Positions 15,385 through 23,660 of a stretch of 64,000 bases of DNA are shown piece by piece. The translations under genes were made by a program, and so were the position numbers. The notes beneath the pieces are model-generated. The model was not told where the DNA came from and did not search any database. It was given only the letters and a program-made list of their open reading frames with translations. Positions within the stretch are counted from its first letter, which is position 1; the number at the start of each line of letters is the position of its first letter. The DNA comes from Candidatus Saccharibacteria bacterium UBA6209 (GTDB lineage: Bacteria > Patescibacteriota > Saccharimonadia > Saccharimonadales > Saccharimonadaceae), in NCBI GenBank assembly GCA_002421965.1, contig DISN01000014.1, positions 1 to 64,000 of the forward strand. Reading direction: 5' to 3'.

Positions 15385-17426
15385 GACTAAACTCTCCATT
15401 ATCTGAAATCAAAGGCGTCGGGCCAAAGTCCTTTGCATATTTTGATGCAGCTGGGCTAAGAACCGCTGAAAATCTAATAAATTTCCTGCCCCGCCGCTAT
15501 GACGACTACTCCGAGGTTACTCGAATTATAGATCTAGTGCCCGGCAAAGTTGCGATTCGAGCAACTGTCGAGTCGGTGCAAACTAGGCGGGTCAAACGAA
15601 ATATGGCGATAACTACAGCAGTGCTAGTAGACAAAACCAGCAAAGTAAAGGCGGTTTGGTTTAATCAGCCATACCGCGAAACACAGCTAAGAACTGGCGC
15701 GACTTTCCTATTCTCTGGAGATTTTGGCATGAAATACAATAGCTATCAAATCACCAGTCCATCCGTCGAGCAAGTTGACGATGCAGACCAGCCAGACAAA
15801 AATGACACATCGCACGCACTAGTTCCGATATATCGTCGAGTCAAAGATGTCACACCTAAACTCGTCAGGCAGACTGTCGAGCACCTGAAGCCACTCATTC
15901 AGTTCATGCCCGAGACCCTACCCGAGACAACGATTAGCGAGCAGGGGCTAGTCTCTCGCAGCAAAGCCTTACAAATGCTTCATTTTCCCACCAAGCAAGA
16001 AGACATCCAACAGGGTCGAAAGCGACTGGCTTTTGAGGAGCTATTTGAAATGCTACTGGCAGCAGAGATGAATAAACGCGAAAACATGAAGCTTAACGGC
16101 TGGCTGATACCATTTGACCAGCCAACGGTTAAGACTTTTGTCGACAGTTTACCTTTCCCACTAACAAACGCCCAGCGACGAGTAGCTTGGCAAATCCTAC
16201 AGGACTTCGAGAAATCGACGCCGATGAACCGTCTCTTGCAAGGAGATGTTGGATCCGGCAAGACAGTAGTTGCTGGACTGGTGGCTCGTCAGGCTGCTCA
16301 GTCCGGCCTGCAGACCGCTCTTCTAGCCCCAACCGAGATACTGGCATCGCAACATGCAAAAACCCTAGCAGACCTGCTTGAGCCACATGGAGTGTCAGTG
16401 GCGCTATTAACTGGAAGCGTAAAGCCTGCGGCCAGGAAAGGCCTGCTGGACGCATTGGCCAATGGCGATATCGATATTATTATTGGCACTCACGCTCTAC
16501 TGCAAGATAGCGTAAGTTTCCATAAACTAGGTCTTGTTATAATTGACGAACAGCACCGTTTTGGCGTTAAACAACGGCAAGCCCTAATGGACAAGTCGCC
16601 CAAAATGCCACATCTACTATCAATGACTGCCACACCAATACCCCGCAGCTTAGCGCTAACTCTTTACGGCGAATTAGATATTTCTATCCTTGACGAATTA
16701 CCCGCAGGGCGTCAGCCAATTACCACCAAGCTCTGGTCGCCAGCCAGCACACCAGTTATGTACGAACTTGTGGACAGAGAGATTTCTAGTGGTCGTCAGG
16801 TTTATGTAATTTGCCCCCTAATTGACAATTCAGATTCAAGCGATAAAAAAAGTGTTGAAGCTGAATACCGAAGGCTTCGCAATAGCGTATTCGGAGCCAG
16901 AAATATTGGTCTGCTACACGGCAAGATGAAGCCTAATGAAAAACAGGAAGTGATGCAGCAATTTAGTGAGGGTAAAATTAACATTCTCGTCAGCACCACT
17001 GTCGTTGAAGTCGGCGTCGATGTGCCTAATGCCACGGTTATCATAATTGAAAATGCCGATAATTTTGGCCTGAGTCAATTGCATCAACTGCGCGGACGAG
17101 TCGGCCGGGGCCAACACAAAAGCTACTGCCACCTTGTCCTAAGCACGCACGACAAGCCAAGCAAGCGGCTACTAGAGATTGAAAAATCTCAAGATGGATT
17201 TCATCTAGCAGAAGTTGACCTGGAGCTTCGCGGCCCAGGAGAGGTGTATGGGCGTGCTCAACACGGTGCGTTAAATCTACAGATTGCTACACTTGCAGAC
17301 ACCAAACTAATAGCCCAGGCCAAGCAAGCGGCCGCTAAATTTATTGACTCTGGCGAAGACATATCCGAGTACAAACACCTAGCAAGCGCTGTTTCCCGAT
17401 ACCAGCGATTGACAACTCTGAACTAG
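15381..17426 (+). CDS. recG: ATP-dependent DNA helicase RecG
   Basis: Branch-migration helicase that regresses stalled forks and processes Holliday junctions. 681 aa, family-typical. The N-terminal wedge/OB domain (1-180) begins with a PLSEIKGVGPKSFAYF HhH-like segment. Walker A is GDVGSGKT near 290, motif Ia LLAPTEILASQH near 320, DEQHRFG (RecG-type DExH) near 388, SMTATPIPRSL near 412, and motif VI HQLRGRVGRG near 575. The four-base ATGA overlap with the HAD gene indicates translational coupling. Confidence 0.97.
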   Translation: MRLNSPLSEIKGVGPKSFAYFDAAGLRTAENLINFLPRRYDDYSEVTRIIDLVPGKVAIRATVESVQTRRVKRNMAITTAVLVDKTSKVKAVWFNQPYRETQLRTGATFLFSGDFGMKYNSYQITSPSVEQVDDADQPDKNDTSHALVPIYRRVKDVTPKLVRQTVEHLKPLIQFMPETLPETTISEQGLVSRSKALQMLHFPTKQEDIQQGRKRLAFEELFEMLLAAEMNKRENMKLNGWLIPFDQPTVKTFVDSLPFPLTNAQRRVAWQILQDFEKSTPMNRLLQGDVGSGKTVVAGLVARQAAQSGLQTALLAPTEILASQHAKTLADLLEPHGVSVALLTGSVKPAARKGLLDALANGDIDIIIGTHALLQDSVSFHKLGLVIIDEQHRFGVKQRQALMDKSPKMPHLLSMTATPIPRSLALTLYGELDISILDELPAGRQPITTKLWSPASTPVMYELVDREISSGRQVYVICPLIDNSDSSDKKSVEAEYRRLRNSVFGARNIGLLHGKMKPNEKQEVMQQFSEGKINILVSTTVVEVGVDVPNATVIIIENADNFGLSQLHQLRGRVGRGQHKSYCHLVLSTHDKPSKRLLEIEKSQDGFHLAEVDLELRGPGEVYGRAQHGALNLQIATLADTKLIAQAKQAAAKFIDSGEDISEYKHLASAVSRYQRLTTLN

Positions 17427-17471
17427 AAGACACCCAAGTGCTCACAAATACTGCTATAATGATTAATATCT

Positions 17472-18287
17472 ATGTATTCTGGTACAACACTACGCAATAA
17501 ATCAGGGCGCCTAATGGGCGTGCATCAAAAAATCGATCGAGTTGCCAGGAAGCATGTCAGCAAATTCCCCGATTATGAAGATCGCTTTCCTAGCATAAAA
17601 ACAATTTTGCAATTTGAGGGCAAAAACGGACCCGATGGAATTAAGCGAAAAAGTCCAAGCATTGACGAGCCTTGGCACTTTATTGATCCAACAAATATCG
17701 AAAACTCACCGTTAATTACCGTAATTGAGCAGCACTTAAGCAATCTAACCGCCGCCCTTACTAGCAAAAACACCGAGAGGGCCGCCTTTGAGGCTGCCTG
17801 GCTGTCTCATGCAATTACCGATGGACTGACGCCAGCGCACCATTATCCACTAGAAGAAAAGCTCCGTGAGCTTCGCGGTGGCGAAGGCAACGAGACCCGA
17901 ACATCAGTACTCAAGAAAAACCTTATGAAGGGCGATACTAAGATTGAAGCTATCAAGAATAACTGGCGCTACTGGGGCGCCAAGGGCGCCATGACAACGC
18001 ATATGGCGTTTGAAAGCGGCATAGCTAGCGTAATCGCCCATCAGCGCTTTAACTCATCTCTCCCAAGCGAAGAGCAGCTTAATGCATGCCTAAGTCGGGG
18101 GTTTTGTGAAATATTTAAGGATGCTGTTAGTGAGATCGACAATTTGAGTATGTACGATAGGTTTCAAAAGGGCGGCTGGACTACAACTCTAGCCAAGCAA
18201 ACTAATCAAATCTTAATGCCAACTATTATTCGCACCGTAGCCCTCGCCTGGCTGAGCGCACTAGATAAATCACGGGGCTCCAAATGA
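17472..18287 (+). CDS. putative zinc-dependent phospholipase C/S1-P1 nuclease-like protein
   Basis: 271 aa, not confidently assigned. The pattern of metal-type residues resembles the all-helical PLC/P1 nuclease fold: GVHQKIDRVARKH near residue 16, DEPWHFIDP near 70, and AAWLSHAITDGLTPAHHYPLE near 110, an HxxxDxxxPxHH layout. No clear signal peptide is seen, which is unusual for secreted phospholipases, so it may act inside the cell or belong to a related non-catalytic family. TATAAT (17455-17460) lies 11 nt before the ATG. It overlaps rsmD by 4 bp, so the pair should be coexpressed. Confidence 0.5.
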   Translation: MYSGTTLRNKSGRLMGVHQKIDRVARKHVSKFPDYEDRFPSIKTILQFEGKNGPDGIKRKSPSIDEPWHFIDPTNIENSPLITVIEQHLSNLTAALTSKNTERAAFEAAWLSHAITDGLTPAHHYPLEEKLRELRGGEGNETRTSVLKKNLMKGDTKIEAIKNNWRYWGAKGAMTTHMAFESGIASVIAHQRFNSSLPSEEQLNACLSRGFCEIFKDAVSEIDNLSMYDRFQKGGWTTTLAKQTNQILMPTIIRTVALAWLSALDKSRGSK

Positions 18288-18829
18288 GTCGAGTCAGACT
18301 AGTGTCAGGTAAATTTGGCGGACGGTTTATAGCGACACCACCCGGCAACTCAACACACCCGATGAGCGAACGCGCCAGGTCGGCCATTTTCAACATGCTG
18401 GGCGGTGAGGTTATTGACGCCGAGGTTTTGGACGCCTTTGCTGGAAGCGGTGCTGTTGGGCTAGAAGCACTAAGCCGCGGCGCAGGTCACGCAACCTTTA
18501 TCGAAAAACACCGAGTTGCCAGCAAAATTATTTCCGAAAATATAAACCTGCTAGGAGTCGGCAGCAGCTCTAAGGTTATCGCCACATCAGTCAATAACTG
18601 GCTCGAGACAGCCGACAGTCTCAAATTCGATATTATTTTTGCCGATCCACCGTATCACAATGAACAGTTATCCACAGTTAAAAAGCTTATGGGGCTACTC
18701 AAAGTGGGTGGATGTATGATATTATCTAATTCAGGTAGGGGTGGTATATTGGAAGAAACGGGAATTGTTGTGGTGGACAATCGTAGTTACTCAAATGCGT
18801 ATATCACCCTCTACCGCCGAGATAGCTAA
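18284..18829 (+). CDS. rsmD: 16S rRNA (guanine966-N2)-methyltransferase RsmD
   Basis: Methylates G966 of 16S rRNA during 30S assembly. 181 aa, family-typical. Visible motifs are VSGKFGGRFIATP at the N-terminus, SERARSAIFNML near 29, the SAM site DAFAGSGAVGLEALSRGA near 47, and the catalytic DPPY near 121. The start is coupled to the preceding gene by an ATGA overlap. A palindromic terminator follows. Confidence 0.93.
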   Translation: MSRVRLVSGKFGGRFIATPPGNSTHPMSERARSAIFNMLGGEVIDAEVLDAFAGSGAVGLEALSRGAGHATFIEKHRVASKIISENINLLGVGSSSKVIATSVNNWLETADSLKFDIIFADPPYHNEQLSTVKKLMGLLKVGGCMILSNSGRGGILEETGIVVVDNRSYSNAYITLYRRDS

Positions 18830-18852
18830 TCTTTAATTTATCATGTATCTAA

Positions 18853-18880
18853 AACTGGCCAGCTGGCCAGTTCTTTTATT
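18853..18880. terminator. bidirectional terminator between rsmD and the GH13 gene
   Basis: AACTGGCC-AGCT-GGCCAGTT hairpin with TCTTTTATTT on the plus side and TTTTAG on the minus side; serves both convergent genes. Confidence 0.85.
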
Positions 18881-18900
18881 TATACGGTGCCTCTACTATG

Positions 18901-20487
18901 CTAGACCATCAAGAGCAGCGCCTCATGCGCGCCCAGATCTATCCCTGTGGTTTTTTGCTCGAAGCTAACCAGCCTTGAAGTCGACGCTACGACCCTGGCC
19001 TGCTCTGGTAGCGAAATTCGCTGCGGACTATCTGCATAATTAACGACCACATATGCCCTAGCGCCATCCAACTCGCGCTTAAATGCTAGTACATACCCGC
19101 TGCATACATCAAGCGGCTCAAAACTACCAAATCGCAGTACGGGCAACTGAGAGCGCAAATGCAGTAATCTTCGGTGCATACTCAACAGCGAATTATCATG
19201 AGACGACTGCGCCATCACATTTGCCCATTCCTTGTTTTTATGAACCGGCAGCCATGGCGAATTATCGGAAAATCCGGCAAACTGTGAATCATCCCACTGC
19301 ATTGGAGTACGCTCCAGGTCTCGACTATCAAATTTTGTGTTGCTTGGACTAAAAGTGTCTTGGATCTGACTCTCAGACAAATCTCCGTTTTCCATACCGA
19401 TTTCGTCACCATAATAAACGACACTAATGCCGGGGGTCATTAAGTTTTGAAAACTCAGGGCCCTAGCTTTCTCGTAGCCCAGCCTCGAGGCAATTCGCGG
19501 CTGATCATGATTGCCTATGCAGAAAAAAGGAATACTAGAAGACTCGCCGTCTAAGTATGCCTTCATCGACCATAGTGTGTCGCTAGCGTGCCATCTGTCG
19601 TGTCGGTACTCCATGTAGAACGCAGATGTATCGGAGCTTATCTTGCGAACCCGGCTATATTGATCATAGATATCACCAAGTTGCTCATCTGGATAGAACT
19701 CAAAAACCATATAACGGTCTTCATATTCTTGATTAACCGAAGCCAACTCCGAAAGGTAGTTGTCAAAATTTGGACCATACTTACAACGATTGTGCACGTA
19801 TGAACCGTACTGCTCCAAGTCTTCGTGATAATCTGGATTGATTGGATCATCAGACAGCTCTGGGTCCTTGGATATGCCCCAGATTGCATCGACTCTAAGT
19901 CCGTCGACTCCACGATCATACCAAAAACGAACAACGTCTTTCATCTGTTCGCGAACCTCTGGGTTATCCCAATTCAAGTCTGGCTGAGTTGGCAAAAATG
20001 AATGCAAATAATACTGACCAGTCTGCTCATCATACGTCCAGGACCTGCCAGCAGCTAAACTACGCCAATTATTTGGCGCACCACCATCCTCTGCTGGATC
20101 ACGCCATACATAATAATCTCGTTTTGGATTGTCACGTGAGCTTCTCGACTCAGCAAACCATGCGTGCTGATCTGAGGTATGGCAAGGCACCAAGTCAATC
20201 ATAATCTTGATGTCGTAACTATGGGCTTCCGCTATGAGCTCATCAAAATCAGCCATACTGCCAAAAGATGGATCAATCTCACGGTAATTTGAGACATCGT
20301 AGCCAAAATCAGTCATTGGCGAAGTAAAAAATGGAGAAATCCACACCGACTCAACGCCAAGCCAAGACAGATAGCCAATACGACTTGTTATTCCCTTAAG
20401 ATCACCGACTCCATCTCTGTTGGTATCCTGAAAACTTCTTGGATAAATCTGATAAAGAGACCCTACGTCCCGCCACGTTTTTGTCAT
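18901..20487 (-). CDS. GH13 alpha-glucosidase / oligo-1,6-glucosidase-type enzyme
   Basis: 528-aa (beta/alpha)8 glycoside hydrolase, with DTNRDGVGDLKGI near residue 20. Conserved regions: I, DLVPCHTS near 98; II, GLRVDAI near 198 (Asp nucleophile); III, FEFYPD near 260 (acid/base Glu); IV, IGNHDQPR near 320. A C-terminal beta domain ends the protein. The family hydrolyses alpha-glucosides such as maltose, isomaltose or trehalose-6-phosphate; specificity cannot be fixed here. Region I normally reads NH and here is CH, an oddity at a usually invariant Asn. No signal peptide, so cytoplasmic. TATACT lies exactly 6 nt before the ATG (probable leaderless). Confidence 0.9.
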   Translation of the reverse strand: MTKTWRDVGSLYQIYPRSFQDTNRDGVGDLKGITSRIGYLSWLGVESVWISPFFTSPMTDFGYDVSNYREIDPSFGSMADFDELIAEAHSYDIKIMIDLVPCHTSDQHAWFAESRSSRDNPKRDYYVWRDPAEDGGAPNNWRSLAAGRSWTYDEQTGQYYLHSFLPTQPDLNWDNPEVREQMKDVVRFWYDRGVDGLRVDAIWGISKDPELSDDPINPDYHEDLEQYGSYVHNRCKYGPNFDNYLSELASVNQEYEDRYMVFEFYPDEQLGDIYDQYSRVRKISSDTSAFYMEYRHDRWHASDTLWSMKAYLDGESSSIPFFCIGNHDQPRIASRLGYEKARALSFQNLMTPGISVVYYGDEIGMENGDLSESQIQDTFSPSNTKFDSRDLERTPMQWDDSQFAGFSDNSPWLPVHKNKEWANVMAQSSHDNSLLSMHRRLLHLRSQLPVLRFGSFEPLDVCSGYVLAFKRELDGARAYVVVNYADSPQRISLPEQARVVASTSRLVSFEQKTTGIDLGAHEALLLMV

Positions 20488-20653
20488 AGTTTTAGTATAG
20501 GCGACAACACAGTAAAATGCTAGTGTCTAGCCGTCAATAAACTATGCTTCGATACGATGTTCTTATCGATAGTCGCCTCACGATAACTGTCCATGAGCGT
20601 ATCGGAGATTTCACGGCATAGATTGTTTGGCCTAACACCATAGATACTGAGTC

Positions 20654-20682
20654 TTGCAGTGAAATAAATGTTTTGCTATAAT
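20654..20682 (+). promoter_or_regulatory. tRNA-Gly promoter
   Basis: TTGCAG (20654-20659), 17-bp spacer, TATAAT (20677-20682), 13 nt before the mature tRNA 5' end. The rest of the 20488-20695 gap shows nothing else I recognise. Confidence 0.8.
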
Positions 20683-20695
20683 AATCACCAGACTT

Positions 20696-20771
20696 GCGGG
20701 TTTAGCTCAGTTGTTAGAGCGCTTCCTTGCCATGGAAGAGGCCAGGAGTTAGAGTCTCCTAACCCGCACCA
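20696..20771 (+). tRNA. tRNA-Gly (anticodon GCC) with U19-A56 instead of G19-C56
   Basis: 76 nt with CCA. The acceptor GCGGGTT/AACCCGC is perfect, the anticodon arm is CTTCC-TTGCCAT-GGAAG (GCC) and the T stem is AGGAG/CTCCT. The D loop is AGTTGTTA, with one G where GG is expected, and the T loop is TTAGAGT, with A at position 56. The near-universal G19-C56 elbow pair thus becomes a complementary U-A pair. All stems are intact, so this looks like a working but unusual tRNA. Confidence 0.93.
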
Positions 20772-21009
20772 GATTAGACTTTAAGGACACTTCGGTGTCC
20801 TTTTCTATACTCTGACCTCTGAAAATAGCACTAATTTCATTGGTGTAAACATTTTTATTTTTATCGACAAAAATTTCGGCTGGAAAAACTAATTGTTTAC
20901 ACCTTTTCATATCTTCCGCTGTTAGCTCGAAGAAACGGCTACCTTTTATGGACAAGACGTTTGACGAGGCTATGGCAAAGCGTGGGTTTACGAATACCAG
21001 CGTACGCAA
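20749..21009 (-). pseudogene. truncated ORF running into the tRNA-Gly 3' end
   Basis: 86-aa open frame whose last ~20 codons run through the tRNA terminator and into the tRNA gene, so its natural C-terminus is missing. The upstream part looks protein-like (KGSRFFELTAEDMKRC, then FPAEIFVDKNKNVYTNEISA). No family recognised. The simplest reading is a gene cut off when DNA was joined to the tRNA 3' end. It could also be a chance frame. Confidence 0.3.
20783..20804 (+). terminator. intrinsic terminator of tRNA-Gly
   Basis: AAGGACAC-TTCG-GTGTCCTT hairpin followed by TTC; UUCG tetraloop. Confidence 0.88.
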
Positions 21010-21062
21010 TGAGCAACGGCGATAGCCAACAATAAATAGCCTATAACTTTGCTAACAATTAT

Positions 21063-21085
21063 TGCCCCTGTTATGGGGCATTTTT
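21063..21085 (+). terminator. terminator-like hairpin in the tRNA-Gly island
   Basis: TGCCCC-TGTTAT-GGGGCA followed by TTTTT. No gene ends before it on the plus strand, so it may belong to a lost gene or small transcript. The flanking DNA (21010-21320) is AT-rich with TTGTTG-type simple sequence and no gene I can support. Confidence 0.6.
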
Positions 21086-21329
21086 GTTGGCTAATAGCGT
21101 GAAATTGTCGGGCAAAGATATAACAACACGCTTTTGTTGTAGTTGTGATTAAACAACCACCACTGTTGCGGTTATTATTTTCACTGTTGTAGTTGGGCAA
21201 TGTTATAAAACGAAAAAATAACGTCCACGATAATTTAGGCAGTTAGTTCGTTTACAAACTTTTCTAAAACAGGTAGTTTAATGGGTAGGGGGTGGTTGTA
21301 CGCCTCGAGTAAGTGTATAGTTGGTGTAT

Positions 21330-21998
21330 ATGAGTGAGACGGTTGACCCAATTAGCTATTACGATAGCATTGCTGAAACTTTTGCTAAACAAGCGAGTGA
21401 CAAGAATGCTAACTTGTTTGAGTATGACGGGAATATGCCATCTCTACTCAAACTAAGTGACCAGATAAGTGGCAACGTACTCGACTATGGTTGTGGCGCT
21501 GGCAATTTTACAGATATGTTTAGTCGAGACGACAGGTTTGTTGATGGGTGTGATACCTCGCCACACCTAGTTGATATTGCCCGTGAGCATTATCCTGCAA
21601 TAAACTTCTACAATGCAAGTAAGGACGGAAGCGTTGGCTTAGATAAGGAGTATGACCTTATTGTAGCGAAGCTGGTATTTCACTATGTCGCAAACCTTGA
21701 CGCTACTCTTGCAAGCCTAAGCGATAATTTGCGTATTGGCGGTCACCTCCTTTTCTCAGTTCCACATCCAGATAAGACACAAAAGCATTTTAGCTCTGAG
21801 ATTGACGAGGGTACTTATGTTGATGAGGTAGGGCAATTTGGATTAACGCTACCAATGGTTCATCGCTCGCTGGGACGACTTAGTACACTCCTTGCAAATA
21901 ATGACTTTTCAATCGTTAAAACAGATATCGTCTACGATAAGCAAGTTCCTAAGCGTCTCAACGTACTTGCTGTTAGACAACTTAATAAGAACGTGTAA
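21330..21998 (+). CDS. class I SAM-dependent methyltransferase
   Basis: About 222 aa. Motif I is VLDYGCGAGNF near residue 50, followed by GCDTSPHLVDIAREHYP (post I), EYDLIVAKLVFHYV (motif II) and LRIGGHLLFSVPHP (motif III), the layout of Methyltransf_11/25 proteins with unknown substrate. ATG 21330 is chosen because TATAGT (21316-21321) lies 8 nt upstream. The gene is isolated between tRNA-Gly and a second copy of its 3' end, in AT-richer sequence, so it is probably recently acquired accessory DNA. It might modify a small molecule, or a nucleic acid. Confidence 0.85.
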   Translation: MSETVDPISYYDSIAETFAKQASDKNANLFEYDGNMPSLLKLSDQISGNVLDYGCGAGNFTDMFSRDDRFVDGCDTSPHLVDIAREHYPAINFYNASKDGSVGLDKEYDLIVAKLVFHYVANLDATLASLSDNLRIGGHLLFSVPHPDKTQKHFSSEIDEGTYVDEVGQFGLTLPMVHRSLGRLSTLLANNDFSIVKTDIVYDKQVPKRLNVLAVRQLNKNV

Positions 21999-22145
21999 GT
22001 CTATGGCGGTACTATCTTACTCTTGCACTGGTTATACGGAACGGCTAAAATCTCACGCCATCTTTGCACTTCCGACCTCAGTTTAAAGTAGTGGTCGGTG
22101 TCGGTTTGGTGTAAAAGCTTTTGGGGTGACAGCACCAATGAAACA

Positions 22146-22169
22146 GTCTCGGTTTATCCGGGACTTTTT
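22146..22169 (+). terminator. intrinsic terminator downstream of the methyltransferase
   Basis: GTCTCGG-TTTAT-CCGGGAC (one G-T pair) then TTTTT; preceded by a GCACCA, like the end of a tRNA. Confidence 0.8.
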
Positions 22170-22264
22170 CAATGGTATGTTTTGAACCTCTTAACTCCTG
22201 GCCTGGGCAAGAAGATAATATCCAGGAACAGCCCTTGCGCCAGCCTTCTGGGTGGGTCAAGAGC

Positions 22265-22287
22265 TTAGAGTCTCCTAACTCGCACCA
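22265..22287 (+). repeat. second copy of the tRNA-Gly 3' end
   Basis: 23 nt (TTAGAGTCTCCTAACTCGCA then CCA) match tRNA-Gly 20749-20771 with one mismatch, including the unusual A56. It comprises the T loop, T-stem 3' strand, acceptor 3' strand and CCA. Just upstream, TAACTCCTGGCC (22192-22203) is an inverted copy of tRNA positions 20740-20751. The copy could be an attachment-site duplicate or a remnant of tandem tRNA duplication. Confidence 0.9.
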
Positions 22288-22295
22288 ATACAAAT

Positions 22296-22319
22296 ATCAG
22301 ACACTAAGTCTGATTTTTT
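22296..22319 (+). terminator. intrinsic terminator after the tRNA-Gly fragment
   Basis: ATCAGAC-ACTAA-GTCTGAT followed by TTTTT. Confidence 0.85.
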
Positions 22320-22361
22320 ATTTAACCGTATTTCCACCAGATGAATCGTTTTGTTAATTTA

Positions 22362-22391
22362 AAATCGCCAGGCTCTTCTGCCTGGCGATTT
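22362..22391. terminator. bidirectional terminator before the GlsB-like gene
   Basis: Perfect 12-bp stem AAATCGCCAGGC/GCCTGGCGATTT with TCTTCT loop; T-rich on both sides. Confidence 0.88.
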
Positions 22392-22419
22392 AGTTTTAGT
22401 TCTACTACCAATATATGAT

Positions 22420-22671
22420 CTATGATCTCTTTAGTAGCTTCATTATCCAAATAAGGACTACTGCACCAAGTAGCGCAACCAAGAAGCTTCTTAGGTCAAA
22501 CGCCATAACGTCACTTTGACCAATCAAGCTCATGATCCATCCACCGATAAAAGCACCGACAATACCGACGATGATATTCATCAGTATCCCTTGGCTACCG
22601 TCGGTCTTCATGATGAGCGAAGCTACCCAGCCCGCAAGACCACCTAGTATTATCCAACCTATGATACCCAT
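22420..22671 (-). CDS. GlsB/YeaQ/YmgE family membrane protein
   Basis: 83-aa protein of the transglycosylase-associated-protein family (name historical). Three hydrophobic helices (about 3-20, 29-49, 60-79) with the family pattern IIGWIILGGLAGWVAS and GIVGAFIGGWIMS. Often linked to general or envelope stress, though its activity is not established. AAGAAGGTGTAAGTATG provides a ribosome-binding site. Confidence 0.92.
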   Translation of the reverse strand: MGIIGWIILGGLAGWVASLIMKTDGSQGILMNIIVGIVGAFIGGWIMSLIGQSDVMAFDLRSFLVALLGAVVLIWIMKLLKRS

Positions 22672-22718
22672 ACTTACACCTTCTTGATTTAGTATTGGTA
22701 TATAGAATTATAGCACCT

Positions 22719-23648
22719 TTATTGCTGACTGTCAGCAAGTCTAATCAATTCAGCCTCGCGATCAATTCGCTTCGAACTAGGCTTGCGCGACCGTAACTGA
22801 GGCGAGCGATGATGTGACTTGGGCTGCGGCCGATCGTTTAGCGCTGATAGTTTAGCGACGGGCTTAACTGGGCTCCGATCTGTTTTTTGCGTCTTTACTA
22901 CAGGCCGACGACTAGTCGGCTCCTGTTTTGGCGATTGCTTTTCTGCGGGAGCATCTTTTTTGACTAACTTAGCAAACATCATCTTGCCGGCATCGGTCTG
23001 AAGACTACGGATAATCTCGACCTCTTGAGTCTTGCCAATATGTTTTTTACCCTGCTCAACAACAACCATCGTACCATCACTCAAGTAGCCAACAGCTTGG
23101 TCACTGGACTGGCCTTTCTGCGTCAGTTCAAGATGTATTGTATCACCTGGTAGATGAGTCATCCTTAGAGACTTTGCCAATTCGTTAATATTTAGGACCT
23201 TGATACCTTCAACCTGAGCTACTTTATTTAGATTATAATCCAGTGTTAATATCGCACTGTTTGTCTCTTTAGCTAGGGCGATTAGACGGTCATCAACACC
23301 CTGTCGCACGGCTGTTTGATCCTGAAGTAAGGTAAAGTTTACGAACGGCTCATCTTGCAGCTGCTTAACTATATCCATCCCCATTCTGGCTCGCTCACGC
23401 TTGGCATGATCACCGCCGTCTGCCAGTAGCTGCAGCTCCGAGAGGACGCTCTTTGGCACAATGACTTGGCCTAGCAAAAACCCGGTCCTAGCAAGCTCAA
23501 CCACACGCCCATCCATTAAAACAGACGTGTCTACCAGCATTGATATCTGCTCAACCTGACGTCTCTTTTTGGGCCTAGCGAACCAGGCAACTTCCACCAA
23601 TATCAATAGCAACAGTGCTACTGAAAGATACTGTAAATAAATATTCAT
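22719..23648 (-). CDS. membrane-anchored PIN/TRAM domain protein (YacL-like)
   Basis: 309 aa. An N-terminal transmembrane helix (4-24) is followed by a PIN-fold nuclease-like domain with acidic residues in VDTSVLMDGRV near 40, SELQLLAD near 90 and DRLIALA near 125, LTLDYNLN near 140, then a TRAM-like beta domain (GYLSDGTMVVVEQG near 195). The last ~75 residues are Lys/Pro/Ser-rich and disordered, likely nucleic-acid-binding. Family members lie beside radA in Firmicutes, as here (12 bp downstream). It probably cleaves or binds RNA at the membrane (inference). Confidence 0.88.
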   Translation of the reverse strand: MNIYLQYLSVALLLLILVEVAWFARPKKRRQVEQISMLVDTSVLMDGRVVELARTGFLLGQVIVPKSVLSELQLLADGGDHAKRERARMGMDIVKQLQDEPFVNFTLLQDQTAVRQGVDDRLIALAKETNSAILTLDYNLNKVAQVEGIKVLNINELAKSLRMTHLPGDTIHLELTQKGQSSDQAVGYLSDGTMVVVEQGKKHIGKTQEVEIIRSLQTDAGKMMFAKLVKKDAPAEKQSPKQEPTSRRPVVKTQKTDRSPVKPVAKLSALNDRPQPKSHHRSPQLRSRKPSSKRIDREAELIRLADSQQ

Positions 23649-23660
23649 TTTTTCTCCTTG

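Noticed and set aside
22172..22357. 61-aa frame spanning the tRNA-Gly fragment
   Set aside because: Runs through two terminator hairpins and the tRNA piece; no start signals.
20488..22420. Integrase or transposase gene for the tRNA-Gly island
   Set aside because: No open frame with tyrosine-recombinase or DDE features was found on either strand; the island claim rests only on the tRNA 3' duplicate and gene content.
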